Assembly: GCA_903824785.1 (NCBI GenBank)
Contig: CAIJYD010000037.1
Coordinates: 88,448-152,447 of the forward strand
Reading direction: 5' to 3'
Source of the DNA: an uncultured Bacteroidota bacterium
Lineage (GTDB): Bacteria > Bacteroidota > Bacteroidia > Bacteroidales > VadinHA17
DNA length: 64,000 nt
Positions 43,750 to 51,904 of the stretch are shown here, piece after piece. Below the pieces are notes generated by a model, which made no database searches, was not told the DNA's origin, and saw nothing but the letters and a program-made list of their open reading frames with translations. The stretch's first letter is position 1. Each line of letters starts with the position of its first letter. The position numbers and the translations under genes are program-made.

Positions 43750-45288
43750 TTACCCGGCCCATCCCTCCCTGTCGAGATTCCGGTAATTTATTGCTTCTGA
43801 GATATGTTCGGCGCTGATGTTTTCTGAATCGCCAAGATCGGCAATGGTCCTTGCCACTTTAAGGATCCTGTCATAAGCTCTGGCAGAAAGGCCTCTTATC
43901 TCCATTGCAGTTTTAAGCAGTTTCCCTCCCGACTCATCAAGCTGGCAATATTTTCGCTGCATCGACGATGACATCTGTGAATTTGAATATACCCCTTTTA
44001 CCGACTCAAACCGTTTAGCCTGTATCATTCTTGCCCTTATAACTCTGTCGCGTACAACCGATGAATGTTCAGTTTTTCCCGAATCAGAAAGTTTGTCGTA
44101 GTTTACAGGAACAACTTCGATATGTATGTCAATCCGATCGAGAAGCGGACCGGAAATCCTATTGAGGTATTTCTGCACCATCCCCGGTGAGCAGACACAC
44201 TCCTTTTCAGGATGGTTGTGGAATCCGCATGGACAGGGATTCATACTTGCCACGAGCATAAAACTTGCCGGATAATCAACACTCGACTTTGCTCTTGAAA
44301 TTGTAATCACCCTGTCTTCGAGAGGCTGCCGCATAACTTCCAGCACTGTCCGTTTGAACTCAGGCAGTTCGTCAAGGAAAAGTACGCCATTGTGGCTTAA
44401 TGAAATTTCACCCGGTTGAGGAAATGTGCCTCCGCCTACGAGGGCGACATCCGAAATTGTATGGTGAGGTGAGCGGAATGGCCTTTTTGTCATCAGGGCA
44501 GTATGATCATCAATCTTTCCTGCTACTGAATGGATCTTTGTTGTCTCCAGAGCCTCTTCAAGCGTCAGAGGTGGAATTATAGTAGGTATTCTTTTTGCCA
44601 GCATTGTTTTACCTGCTCCGGGAGGACCTATCATTATTATGTTATGGCCTCCTGCTGCTGCTACCTCGAGGGCTCTTTTTACATTCTCCTGTCCGCGTAC
44701 ATCTGAGAAGTCAACATCATATTTATTTGCCTCATTGCTGAAAAGAGCATCAAGATCAACTACAACAGGAGTGAATTTTCTGGTACCATTAAAAAAACCA
44801 ACCACATCGCCAAGATTCTCCATGCCATACACATCCAAGCCGGAGACCACTGCAGCTTCCCTGGCATTTTTAATAGGAACAATCACTCCACGGAATCCCT
44901 CGTCCCGTGCTCTCAGCGCAATGGAAAGCACCCCTTTTACCGGCTGGAGGGTACCGTCAAGCGAGAGTTCACCCATCAACACGTACGACTCCGTATCACC
45001 CCTTATCACTTTTTCATCAGCTGTAAGGATTCCCAGAGCCAGAGGGAGATCGTAGGATGACCCCTCCTTTCTAATATCAGCCGGAGCCATATTAATAACT
45101 ACCTGTTTCCCGGGCCAACGAAAATCGAGTGCCCGCAAAGCCGATTCAATTCTCTGCTGACTCTCTTTAACTGCCGAATCGGGCAACCCTACAAGAAAGA
45201 AACGGATCCCACGCGAAACATTAACTTCAATAGTTACGGTAGCAGCATCAATACCTGTAACAGCACTGGCGAAAATTCTTACTAACAT
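43750..45288 (-). CDS. comM: YifB/ComM-family AAA+ helicase (Mg-chelatase-like)
   Basis: Hexameric branch-migration helicase of the ComM/YifB family, which promotes integration of incoming DNA in transformable bacteria. The start at 45288 (MLVRIFASAVTGIDAATVTI) matches the family; the open frame extends 22 codons further without homology. The N-terminal Lon-like domain (GLPDSAVKESQQRIESALRA), Walker A (GPPGAGKT), Walker B-like LFLDELPEF, the zinc-type insertion CPCGFHNHPEKECVC and the C-terminal SARAYDRILKVARTIADL are all present. At about 512 residues it is full length. Despite the Mg-chelatase label, no tetrapyrrole genes are nearby. Confidence 0.93.
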   Translation of the reverse strand: MLVRIFASAVTGIDAATVTIEVNVSRGIRFFLVGLPDSAVKESQQRIESALRALDFRWPGKQVVINMAPADIRKEGSSYDLPLALGILTADEKVIRGDTESYVLMGELSLDGTLQPVKGVLSIALRARDEGFRGVIVPIKNAREAAVVSGLDVYGMENLGDVVGFFNGTRKFTPVVVDLDALFSNEANKYDVDFSDVRGQENVKRALEVAAAGGHNIIMIGPPGAGKTMLAKRIPTIIPPLTLEEALETTKIHSVAGKIDDHTALMTKRPFRSPHHTISDVALVGGGTFPQPGEISLSHNGVLFLDELPEFKRTVLEVMRQPLEDRVITISRAKSSVDYPASFMLVASMNPCPCGFHNHPEKECVCSPGMVQKYLNRISGPLLDRIDIHIEVVPVNYDKLSDSGKTEHSSVVRDRVIRARMIQAKRFESVKGVYSNSQMSSSMQRKYCQLDESGGKLLKTAMEIRGLSARAYDRILKVARTIADLGDSENISAEHISEAINYRNLDREGWAG

Positions 45289-45487
45289 ATTGATAAGTTT
45301 ACTAGCACTTAAGAAAACATAATCAAATATAGAAAATAAAAAGTAAGCAGACAAAAAAAGATAATAGTTAAACTGTTTATTTTTATCACTTCACCCTTTT
45401 GAAGAGTAAAATAATTCTCAGCAAAAAACAATAAGCTTCTGACAACTGCAGAAAACTGACAACAGAAAACTCATGGGACTTCCGGAG

Positions 45488-46561
45488 TTAACCTCCCTTT
45501 TTCAGCTCTATCTCTTTTTTGTAAAGATTGGTTATGGCGGTGACGACTCTTAACATATTAAAATCCTCATCAATCCTTTTCTGAAGAAGCAGGGCCTCTT
45601 TCTTCCAATTAAGGTGGTTTTTGAAATAGTCCTGAAGAGATCTTATCAATCCTCCTTCTGTGGGAGGAGGGCTATCGACTGAAACAAAATTACTGCGCTT
45701 ATAAAACGGATAGTTATCCTGAGAAATCACTGTTCCCAGAAACTTATGGTTAACAGATAATAATGAAACTCCGCATGATAAGGTTTCAATTGCAACCCTG
45801 CCTACACCCAGCACTAATCCCGACTTTTGAATAATCCCCTTAACATCAGTCATATAACCATGAATAATAATAGCCTCTCTTTTAAGCTGCCTGTTTATTA
45901 TTTCAGCTTCCTGCCTCAGATCATCAAGATAGTCTCCATCGCCGACTATATTTAATATCACCTCCGGATAATCTTCTGATACAGGTACAATAACTTTTCT
46001 GATGATCATGGATATCAATGAAGAGTGCCTTTTATCGATACGGCTGATATAACATAATGAATTAAAATCGCAGTCTGGCAAAGGATTTAATATTGATACT
46101 CCGTTCGGTATGACTATGGTTTTATGGAGCGGAACCCTGTATTCAATGTCGTCATCGATAATATATTGCCTTACAAAAATGAACATGTCTGGAATCCTGA
46201 TAGAAATAGCTGACCGAAGATCGCGCTGCGATGATCCATGAACGGTTACAATGACGGGGACACGTGCAATTCTGCCTGCAATACATGCAATAAGAATAGG
46301 CAACCTCTGGTGAGCATGTAAAACCTCTATTTTATTCTTCCTGATAATATAAACCACAAAAAGAATATGAAAGAGGATAAACAAATCATTCATTTTAAGG
46401 GAAAAAAATCTGACTCCCTTATTCAACAGGTTATTCTGCATCCCCCTGTTTGAAACAATGAAAACATCATTGCCCATCTCATCCATAACGTTAGCCAGAT
46501 CGCGAACATGATTCTCGGCTCCTCCAAAGTTGAAATTTTTAACAAGATGAAGAATTCGCAT
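45488..46561 (-). CDS. GT4-family glycosyltransferase
   Basis: GT-B glycosyltransferase of 357 residues. The N-terminal acceptor half begins MRILHLVKNFNFGGAENHVR and contains EVLHAHQRLPILIACIAGRI. The donor half contains VIPNGVSILNP and a GVGRVAIETLSCGVSLLSVN segment in place of the usual EPFG motif. It is likely cytosolic and membrane-associated, acting in cell-surface glycan synthesis. It stands alone between comM and the P-II gene, so the acceptor is unknown. Confidence 0.85.
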   Translation of the reverse strand: MRILHLVKNFNFGGAENHVRDLANVMDEMGNDVFIVSNRGMQNNLLNKGVRFFSLKMNDLFILFHILFVVYIIRKNKIEVLHAHQRLPILIACIAGRIARVPVIVTVHGSSQRDLRSAISIRIPDMFIFVRQYIIDDDIEYRVPLHKTIVIPNGVSILNPLPDCDFNSLCYISRIDKRHSSLISMIIRKVIVPVSEDYPEVILNIVGDGDYLDDLRQEAEIINRQLKREAIIIHGYMTDVKGIIQKSGLVLGVGRVAIETLSCGVSLLSVNHKFLGTVISQDNYPFYKRSNFVSVDSPPPTEGGLIRSLQDYFKNHLNWKKEALLLQKRIDEDFNMLRVVTAITNLYKKEIELKKGG

Positions 46562-46704
46562 GTTTTAAAAAATGATTATTCCCGATCAGGTATTCGTTTA
46601 AAGATGATGCAAAGATCGTATAATTTTCTAAAACCAAATCCTCAAAGTTATGAATGGCAAACCAAAAGAACTTTTTTCCGTACTAATAAAAACGACCATA
46701 AAAA

Positions 46705-47052
46705 TTAAATTGCCGTTCCTCCTCTCTCCCCGGTGCGTATTCTAATACATTCCTCCAGCGGAGTAATAAATATTTTCCCGTCGCCAACGCGACCTTCGGT
46801 ATCATTAGTTCTGGCCGATTTAAGTATTGTATCAACCGTGATGTCTACAAATGCATCATTAACAGCTATTTCAATCTTAATCTTTGGTATCAGGTCAGGA
46901 ACGATTATCTGGCCTCTGTACATCTCTTCAATTCTCTGCTGTCCATGGCCTGAGACACGGCTTACAGTTATCCTTTTTATATCAGCTTCTATAAGTGCTT
47001 CGCGTACCTTATCAAGCTGGATTTCTCTTATTATTGCTGTTATTAATTTCAT
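46705..47052 (-). CDS. P-II nitrogen regulatory protein lacking the T-loop tyrosine
   Basis: Trimeric nitrogen/energy sensor of 115 residues that gates the adjacent ammonium transporter. The fold landmarks are clear (MKLITAIIREIQLDKVREAL, RVGDGKIFITPLEECIRIRT). The T-loop reads RGQIIVPDLIPK: Ile50 stands where GlnB/GlnK have the uridylylated Tyr51, so classical uridylylation is not possible. Regulation is probably by ATP/ADP/2-oxoglutarate binding only. It is co-transcribed with amt, whose stop lies 26 bases upstream of this start. Confidence 0.93.
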   Translation of the reverse strand: MKLITAIIREIQLDKVREALIEADIKRITVSRVSGHGQQRIEEMYRGQIIVPDLIPKIKIEIAVNDAFVDITVDTILKSARTNDTEGRVGDGKIFITPLEECIRIRTGERGGTAI

Positions 47053-47078
47053 TGTCTGTAATTTACAAGTTGGTTTAA

Positions 47079-48410
47079 TTAACTTGGGTTTAACATTCCG
47101 TACCCTCTTTCGCCATGATAAGATCTGTCAAGTCCAGCCATTTCATCATCCTCTGATGATTTGAACTTAATGAACTTATTAAGAATATAGATTAATATGA
47201 AAGTCATAACACCTGCATAAACAATGGCAATTCCAACAGCAAGAGCCTGAATTCCAAGCTGATTCCAGACTGTCCAGGTACCGCCTGCCAGTGAAGCGGC
47301 ATCAGCCATCCATGATGGGCGTATAAAAAAGACGAGAAGGAGAGCTCCGGTTATTCCACCAACTCCATGTATCCCGAATGCATCAAGGCTATCGTCATAC
47401 CCAAGTTTGTTTTTCATCATAATAGCCATATAACAAACTATTGATGCAATCATTCCAAGAGCCATTGCACCATAAGGTTGGACAACTCCGGCTGCCGGAG
47501 TAACCGCAACGAGACCAGCAAGAATACCGCTGGCAAAACCGAGGGCTGTTGCTTTTCCCTGGTGAGTACTCTCAATGATTATCCATGCAAGAGCTCCTGC
47601 CGCTGCAGCAACCTGAGTTGCGACCAGAGCCTGTGCGGTACTTAATCCGGAGGAGATACTGCTCCCGGCATTAAATCCGAACCAGCCAACCCATAATAAT
47701 CCTGCTCCAAGCATGGTAATAACAAGATTATTTGGGCGGATCACCTGATAAGGATAGCCCCTCCTGGCACCAAGATATAAGGCAGCCACCAGACCACTGA
47801 CCCCTGCCGAGATATGTACAACCGTTCCTCCTGCAAAGTCGATGGCCCCTTTGGCTCCGAGTTTAAAAAGGAACCCGTCAGATGCCCATACCCAGTGGCA
47901 AAGCGGATTGTAAACCAAAATGCTCCATAGAACTATAAAAAAACAATATGCCTTAAAAGAGACCCTTTCAGCAAATGCTCCTGCAATAAGCGCCGGAGTG
48001 ATTATTGCAAATTTTCCCTGAAACATTGAAAACACATATTCAGGAATTCCTGCATCCATTATACTGCTGTCTATTCCTTTTAGAAAAAAATAATCCGGAT
48101 TCCATCCGAACCAGCCGCCCAGTATGTTTCCGCCAAAGCACATGCTGTATCCGGCAATGACCCATAAAACACTTATTATTCCCATTGCAACATAGCTGTG
48201 CATAATAGTACCAAGCACATTCTTTGAGCGTACCAACCCTCCATAAAACATTGCAAGCCCCGGAATCATAAGCAAAACAAGAGCAGTGGAAGTAAGCATC
48301 CAAGCCGTAGCTCCAGTATCAATAACAGTACCATCCGACGCAAACAGACCTGTTACTCCTGAAAATAAGAAGACCATTATCAGCAGGGGTTTTTTCCATT
48401 TCGATTTCAT
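47079..48410 (-). CDS. amt: Ammonium transporter (Amt family)
   Basis: Trimeric inner-membrane ammonium channel, 443 residues. A signal-like N-terminal helix (MVFLFSGVTGLFASDG) precedes eleven predicted transmembrane helices. Characteristic pore segments are GLAMFYGGLVRSKNVLG, DFAGGTVVHISAGVSGLVAA with the first pore histidine and DAFGIHGVGGITGALL with the second. The C-terminal cytosolic tail regulates gating together with P-II, encoded next. A Bacteroidota promoter lies about 100 bases upstream. Confidence 0.96.
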   Translation of the reverse strand: MKSKWKKPLLIMVFLFSGVTGLFASDGTVIDTGATAWMLTSTALVLLMIPGLAMFYGGLVRSKNVLGTIMHSYVAMGIISVLWVIAGYSMCFGGNILGGWFGWNPDYFFLKGIDSSIMDAGIPEYVFSMFQGKFAIITPALIAGAFAERVSFKAYCFFIVLWSILVYNPLCHWVWASDGFLFKLGAKGAIDFAGGTVVHISAGVSGLVAALYLGARRGYPYQVIRPNNLVITMLGAGLLWVGWFGFNAGSSISSGLSTAQALVATQVAAAAGALAWIIIESTHQGKATALGFASGILAGLVAVTPAAGVVQPYGAMALGMIASIVCYMAIMMKNKLGYDDSLDAFGIHGVGGITGALLLVFFIRPSWMADAASLAGGTWTVWNQLGIQALAVGIAIVYAGVMTFILIYILNKFIKFKSSEDDEMAGLDRSYHGERGYGMLNPS

Positions 48411-48507
48411 CCTAATAAATTTTAATTAATGTTTAAACTTAACTCCGATCCATCAGAACATGTTTAAAACTGATAATTGGAAGTTTATAAATATTAATAT
48501 TTTCTTG

Positions 48508-48537
48508 CAAATATAGTTTTTTTACAGGCATTTTCAA
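48508..48537 (-). promoter_or_regulatory. Promoter for amt-P-II
   Basis: On the minus strand, TTG (48537-48535), a 19-bp spacer and TATATTTG (48515-48508) form a Bacteroidota-type promoter, 98 bases before the amt ATG. Confidence 0.6.
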
Positions 48538-48564
48538 TTTTTATACTCTTTTTTTATCTTTTCA

Positions 48565-48581
48565 CCCCTATATATTAGGGG
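48565..48581. repeat. Inverted repeat upstream of the amt promoter
   Basis: CCCCTA (48565-48570) and TAGGGG (48576-48581) pair around TATAT, and the G-run continues three more bases. It lies just behind the amt -33 element, so it could be an activator or repressor site. No cognate regulator is known from the window. Confidence 0.4.
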
Positions 48582-48702
48582 GGGTACATGCTTTTTTTAT
48601 ACTTTTTCAGATGACTGACCTCATTCTTACCACATCCGGCAGGTTTGATAAAACCAGTAGCGCGACAGCAGAATATTAAAAGAATGGGCTGCCTTTACAG
48701 TG

Positions 48703-48741
48703 GAAAAAAGAATCCCGGGAAAGACAATACTTTCACCGGGA
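48703..48741 (-). terminator. Intrinsic terminator of the PadR-GldL-like operon
   Basis: TCCCGGGAAAG (48713-48723) pairs with CTTTCACCGGGA (48730-48741) with one bulged base and a 6-nt loop. On the minus strand the stem is followed by TTCTTTTTTCC. Confidence 0.85.
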
Positions 48742-48842
48742 ATCAGATAATTGTTATTAATTATTTTTTGCCGGAAACCTGAAACTAGGATATTACCGGT
48801 CTGAAATGTTCAACGTTATACCATTGTATATTAATACTTTAC

Positions 48843-49805
48843 TTAATTCACATTAACTGAAACCTTAATCATCTTAAGATTTACTTCAAGTCCATCCAGA
48901 AAGATAAGGGCCCACGAAAGGTTATTGTCAATAAAAATTCCGTTTGCCCAGTTATGTTCCTTACTGTCTGATTCTCTATAGTTAAAGATCCCCGGTAATG
49001 CCTTTGCCAGATCTTCAGATCCCCTGGTATTATCAAGCTCAAGTATAAGATTTCTGATGCCTGTTTCCAGCCTTTCCCCCGCATATGCTTCATTGCCTTT
49101 CATTAATGCAATTGCAGCAACTGCAGGGGCTTCAGGTCTCAATAACAGTTCCGGATCATTGAGCCACTGCTGTTTTGTAATATTCTCTCCGCTGAGAATA
49201 AGATCCTGATATTCAGCCACTACCGTCAGCAACCTGTCAATCTTAATATTAACTGATGAAGATTCCTGTTTCCCTTCACCATTACTTTTTATCCTCTGGA
49301 GGTCATTCAGTAGCAGTTCCAGTTTGTTATATCTCCGATCAAGATTATAGCTTTCATAAATTTTCTCCTTTGAGACATTTAATGAAAGCAAAGCAGAAAA
49401 AACTGATATTCCTGCTAAAAGAAAGAGTACAAAAACAGTATTATAAATATTATAGTTTTTATTTCTTGAAGTAATAATAAGGAATACCGGCAGAAATACC
49501 ACAAAGGGGAAAGGGAGTGCAATAAGGATAAAATATCCTGCTCCCGGCCAATGCATTATCTTAAAAAGCATTGCTGTGAATACCACAAAACAGGTGACCC
49601 ATGTCACAACATACAGAAACAGGCTCCTGTCGTTATCTGATTTATAGCTATTTATGAGAGCCAGCGGCAGAAATATTAAAACCAGAGAGACCATTCCAAT
49701 AGTTAATAACACCGACGCTCCAGCCAGATGGTTTACTTTTAAAAAAATACCGATTGCAATTATCAGGGATATTACCAATCCTAATGTATAGATCTTTTGT
49801 TTCAT
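48843..49805 (-). CDS. GldL-GldM-like fusion membrane protein, short form
   Basis: Membrane protein of 320 residues, last in the PadR operon. Two hairpin repeats start at 21 (FLKVNHLAGAS, degenerate) and 81 (FKIMHWPGAG), exactly 60 residues apart. They resemble the first two helices of GldL, whose loop reads LFKIMHWPF in gliding Flavobacteria. A further helix (about 124-141) ends in ALLSLNVSKEKIYESY, close to the end of the GldM transmembrane helix (A-M-N-M-S-K-E). The remaining soluble part is helical and probably periplasmic. The TM2 glutamate needed by GldL motors is not seen. Function is unknown; the resemblance is by eye. Confidence 0.72.
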   Translation of the reverse strand: MKQKIYTLGLVISLIIAIGIFLKVNHLAGASVLLTIGMVSLVLIFLPLALINSYKSDNDRSLFLYVVTWVTCFVVFTAMLFKIMHWPGAGYFILIALPFPFVVFLPVFLIITSRNKNYNIYNTVFVLFLLAGISVFSALLSLNVSKEKIYESYNLDRRYNKLELLLNDLQRIKSNGEGKQESSSVNIKIDRLLTVVAEYQDLILSGENITKQQWLNDPELLLRPEAPAVAAIALMKGNEAYAGERLETGIRNLILELDNTRGSEDLAKALPGIFNYRESDSKEHNWANGIFIDNNLSWALIFLDGLEVNLKMIKVSVNVN

Positions 49806-49829
49806 GACTTTTTGAATTTAGATTTGATT

Positions 49830-51263
49830 TTATTGCTTTTGTATTGAAGCAAGAGAATATAATTCGACAGTGAGCAGGCTGTTTTTTAACAGTAAAAGAG
49901 AATGAAGGCCTGTCATTAAGGAGATTTCACTACTCCCCGGATCATCCCCAGGAAGATAGTCTGAAGAATCAATAAGACCTGTAAATCTCTTAGTTTCCCC
50001 TCCGGAAGTTAGTCCGGATAAATAGCTCTTATAACCGGTAAGAGCTTCATCAAGTTTCTGGCGGTATTTGCAACCGGGTAAAAGAAAATCTTTGACCGGC
50101 CCTTTTAGGAAAGGATGTGTCAGAAGTTTGTACTGAATCTCTGATCCACTTTCAGTTACCCTGACCTGCGGGGGATTTAAAACCAGCAATCCGGGTTTTC
50201 CTTCTGATTCTGCAACCATCTTAGATTCAATATCACCTATAATCTGCAGCAGATCAATTGTTTTACTATGTATTTGTTCAGCAACAGAAATTGCAACAGA
50301 ATCCTTAATCTCTTTTATTACCGACTGATTTTTAATTACCTTATAATTATACATTGCCTGCTGTTGTTGTATCTGGATAAAAAATCCGGCATCGAAGTTG
50401 CGAGACAGGTTCATGTTAATAAGTGCGGCAGGAACAATAATTGCAAGGGCGCCGACTAAAATGAAAATGAATCTGGCACTGACATTTTTTTCATCCTTCC
50501 ATGTATACCATACATACCATGGGAATGCAATGAAGAAGAGAAGGATTAAACCGGTTATCATAAGCACGGCTGAGAATGGCCAGTGCTGGATTTTGAAAAG
50601 TAATCCTAAAGCAAAGCCGGCAGAACCAAGAGCGAAAAATATATAGATCGATCTCTTAGGCCTGTTTTCATCTCCCCTGAGTTTACTTGCCAGAAGCGAA
50701 GGAATTAACAAAAATATACCCGTAATTGCTGCAATGCTGATGACGATGCCGGCTCCGGGCCAGTGTTGAATTTTAAACAGGGTGCCGAAAATAACAAGCA
50801 TCCCGGTAATAAACGATGAGATAAAGAGGAATAGCCTCTTGCTGCTGTGTGTCTCCTTCCAAAGGACTCCCAGTGACGAAGGGAGAAATACAAAAGCAAG
50901 TAATAAAGCCCCGACTGTCAGAATAATCCCCGCAGCGGGCCAGTGCTGAATCTTGAATAATGCTGCAAAGCCCAGCATGACTGTGCCTGCAACGCCTGAA
51001 ATCTTCATTGTGTTTTTCATATTTCTGTATTTGGTGTCAACTAAAAAAAGTGTCTCCTCCTGAATCTCTTTAAGTCTCCGGAATCCCATCTTCAGATTTA
51101 CTTTCCGGTAAGCATCCTGAAAGGTTAACCCATTCTGCATCTCCTCTTCCACATCACAGCATACATGATCGATAAGGTCATGAAGAAGATGAGAAAAAAC
51201 TATCTCCTGCCGGTTAATATCGCGGCTTATCTGGTCAATATGATGAAGAGTTAGCTCAGGCAT
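49830..51263 (-). CDS. GldL-GldM-like fusion membrane protein with DUF1700/HAAS-like N-terminus
   Basis: A protein of 477 residues. An N-terminal cytosolic helical region (1-80, HLLHDLIDHVCCDVEEEM) resembles the HAAS/DUF1700 modules that accompany PadR regulators. Three GldL-like hairpins follow, each with LFKIQHWP at 102, 162 and 222: a perfect 60-residue period, also exact in the DNA (180 bp). A last helix ends AALINMNLSRNFDAGF, like the GldM transmembrane segment, and is followed by a helical domain of about 185 residues. The GldL motor glutamate is absent. The gene start overlaps the padR end by eight bases, so translation is probably coupled. Confidence 0.75.
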   Translation of the reverse strand: MPELTLHHIDQISRDINRQEIVFSHLLHDLIDHVCCDVEEEMQNGLTFQDAYRKVNLKMGFRRLKEIQEETLFLVDTKYRNMKNTMKISGVAGTVMLGFAALFKIQHWPAAGIILTVGALLLAFVFLPSSLGVLWKETHSSKRLFLFISSFITGMLVIFGTLFKIQHWPGAGIVISIAAITGIFLLIPSLLASKLRGDENRPKRSIYIFFALGSAGFALGLLFKIQHWPFSAVLMITGLILLFFIAFPWYVWYTWKDEKNVSARFIFILVGALAIIVPAALINMNLSRNFDAGFFIQIQQQQAMYNYKVIKNQSVIKEIKDSVAISVAEQIHSKTIDLLQIIGDIESKMVAESEGKPGLLVLNPPQVRVTESGSEIQYKLLTHPFLKGPVKDFLLPGCKYRQKLDEALTGYKSYLSGLTSGGETKRFTGLIDSSDYLPGDDPGSSEISLMTGLHSLLLLKNSLLTVELYSLASIQKQ

Positions 51264-51600
51264 GGTTTAATCCGGGTTTGGATTCAACTATAAGCTGAAG
51301 CGATTCGATGAACTCACTCAGCTCTTTTAACTTTTCCGTTACTACTGAATGTCCATGAGGAGTGAGAAGATAATAGATCCTGATACGGTTATTAAAATTC
51401 TCCGGTTCGGTTATAAGAACCCCTTCGCTCTCCAGTTTATGCAGTACAGGATAGAGTGCCCCGTAGGTCAGTTTGATCTTTCCTGCTGTTAGTTCTTCCA
51501 CTTTTCGTGTTATTTCGTAACCATACATACGGCCATTCTCTTCAAGCAGCTTCAGTATGATTGTCTTCAGTGATCCTTTTATCAGGTCTGTTGGTAGCAT
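51256..51600 (-). CDS. PadR-family transcriptional regulator
   Basis: Winged-helix repressor of 114 residues. The PadR core is clear: ILKLLEENGRMYGYEITRKV, LTYGALYPVLHKLESEGVL, then IRIYYLLTPHGHSVV and a short dimerisation helix. It is the first gene of the operon with the two GldL/GldM-like membrane proteins. A palindrome at its own transcription start suggests autorepression. The inducing signal is unknown. Confidence 0.92.
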   Translation of the reverse strand: MLPTDLIKGSLKTIILKLLEENGRMYGYEITRKVEELTAGKIKLTYGALYPVLHKLESEGVLITEPENFNNRIRIYYLLTPHGHSVVTEKLKELSEFIESLQLIVESKPGLNHA

Positions 51601-51606
51601 ATTATA

Positions 51607-51627
51607 ATATATAAGTTGTTTATATAT
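51607..51627. promoter_or_regulatory. Candidate PadR operator
   Basis: ATATATAA-GTTGT-TTATATAT is a perfect inverted repeat with 8-bp arms. It lies between the padR -7 box and its start codon, covering the expected transcription start. PadR proteins typically bind such AT-rich palindromes. Confidence 0.5.
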
Positions 51628-51629
51628 TG

Positions 51630-51661
51630 CAAATATAAAATATTATTATTTATAAATGCAA
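51630..51661 (-). promoter_or_regulatory. Promoter of padR operon
   Basis: On the minus strand, TTG (51661-51659), a 21-bp spacer and TATATTTG (51637-51630) match the Bacteroidota consensus. The start codon is 30 bases downstream. Confidence 0.6.
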
Positions 51662-51836
51662 CATTTTTTCAGAAATATTTTTAAATATTATTTTTTATGT
51701 TGAAATCCTGATTTAAATATTGGCCGGGAATTGTTCAGGGAAAAAACGCACTATCTGATGGATATACAATCTTATTAACAATTGCGGTTCTGAAAATCAT
51801 ACTATATTATATGACAAAAAATAATAAATAAAAAGT

Positions 51837-51852
51837 CCGGGAAAACTCCCGG
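51837..51852. terminator. Orphan bidirectional intrinsic terminator between divergent promoters
   Basis: CCGGGA and TCCCGG pair perfectly around AAAC. A T-run follows on the plus strand (51856-51863) and an A-run precedes it, so it can work in both directions. No annotated gene reads into it. Confidence 0.6.
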
Positions 51853-51872
51853 GTAATTTTTTTCTGGAAATA

Positions 51873-51904
51873 TTTGGTTATTTAAAATATCTGTTTTACT
51901 TTTG
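51873..51904 (+). promoter_or_regulatory. Promoter of the tetR efflux operon
   Basis: TTTG (51873-51876), a 20-bp spacer and TACTTTTG (51897-51904) match the Bacteroidota -33/-7 consensus fully. The -7 box overlaps the first bases of the operator palindrome. Confidence 0.7.

Larger units (their letters stand above)
48411..48842. other. Intergenic region upstream of amt
   Basis: This 432-bp spacer has no gene. It carries the amt promoter (48508-48537, minus), a CCCCTA/TAGGGG hairpin with a G-run just upstream of it (48565-48581), and the terminator of the GldL-like operon (48703-48741, minus). The stretch 48590-48700 shows nothing I can name. Confidence 0.55.

Noticed and set aside
43750..45288. 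Magnesium chelatase subunit
   Set aside because: Domain order and motifs are those of YifB/ComM; no chlorophyll or cobalamin genes are nearby.
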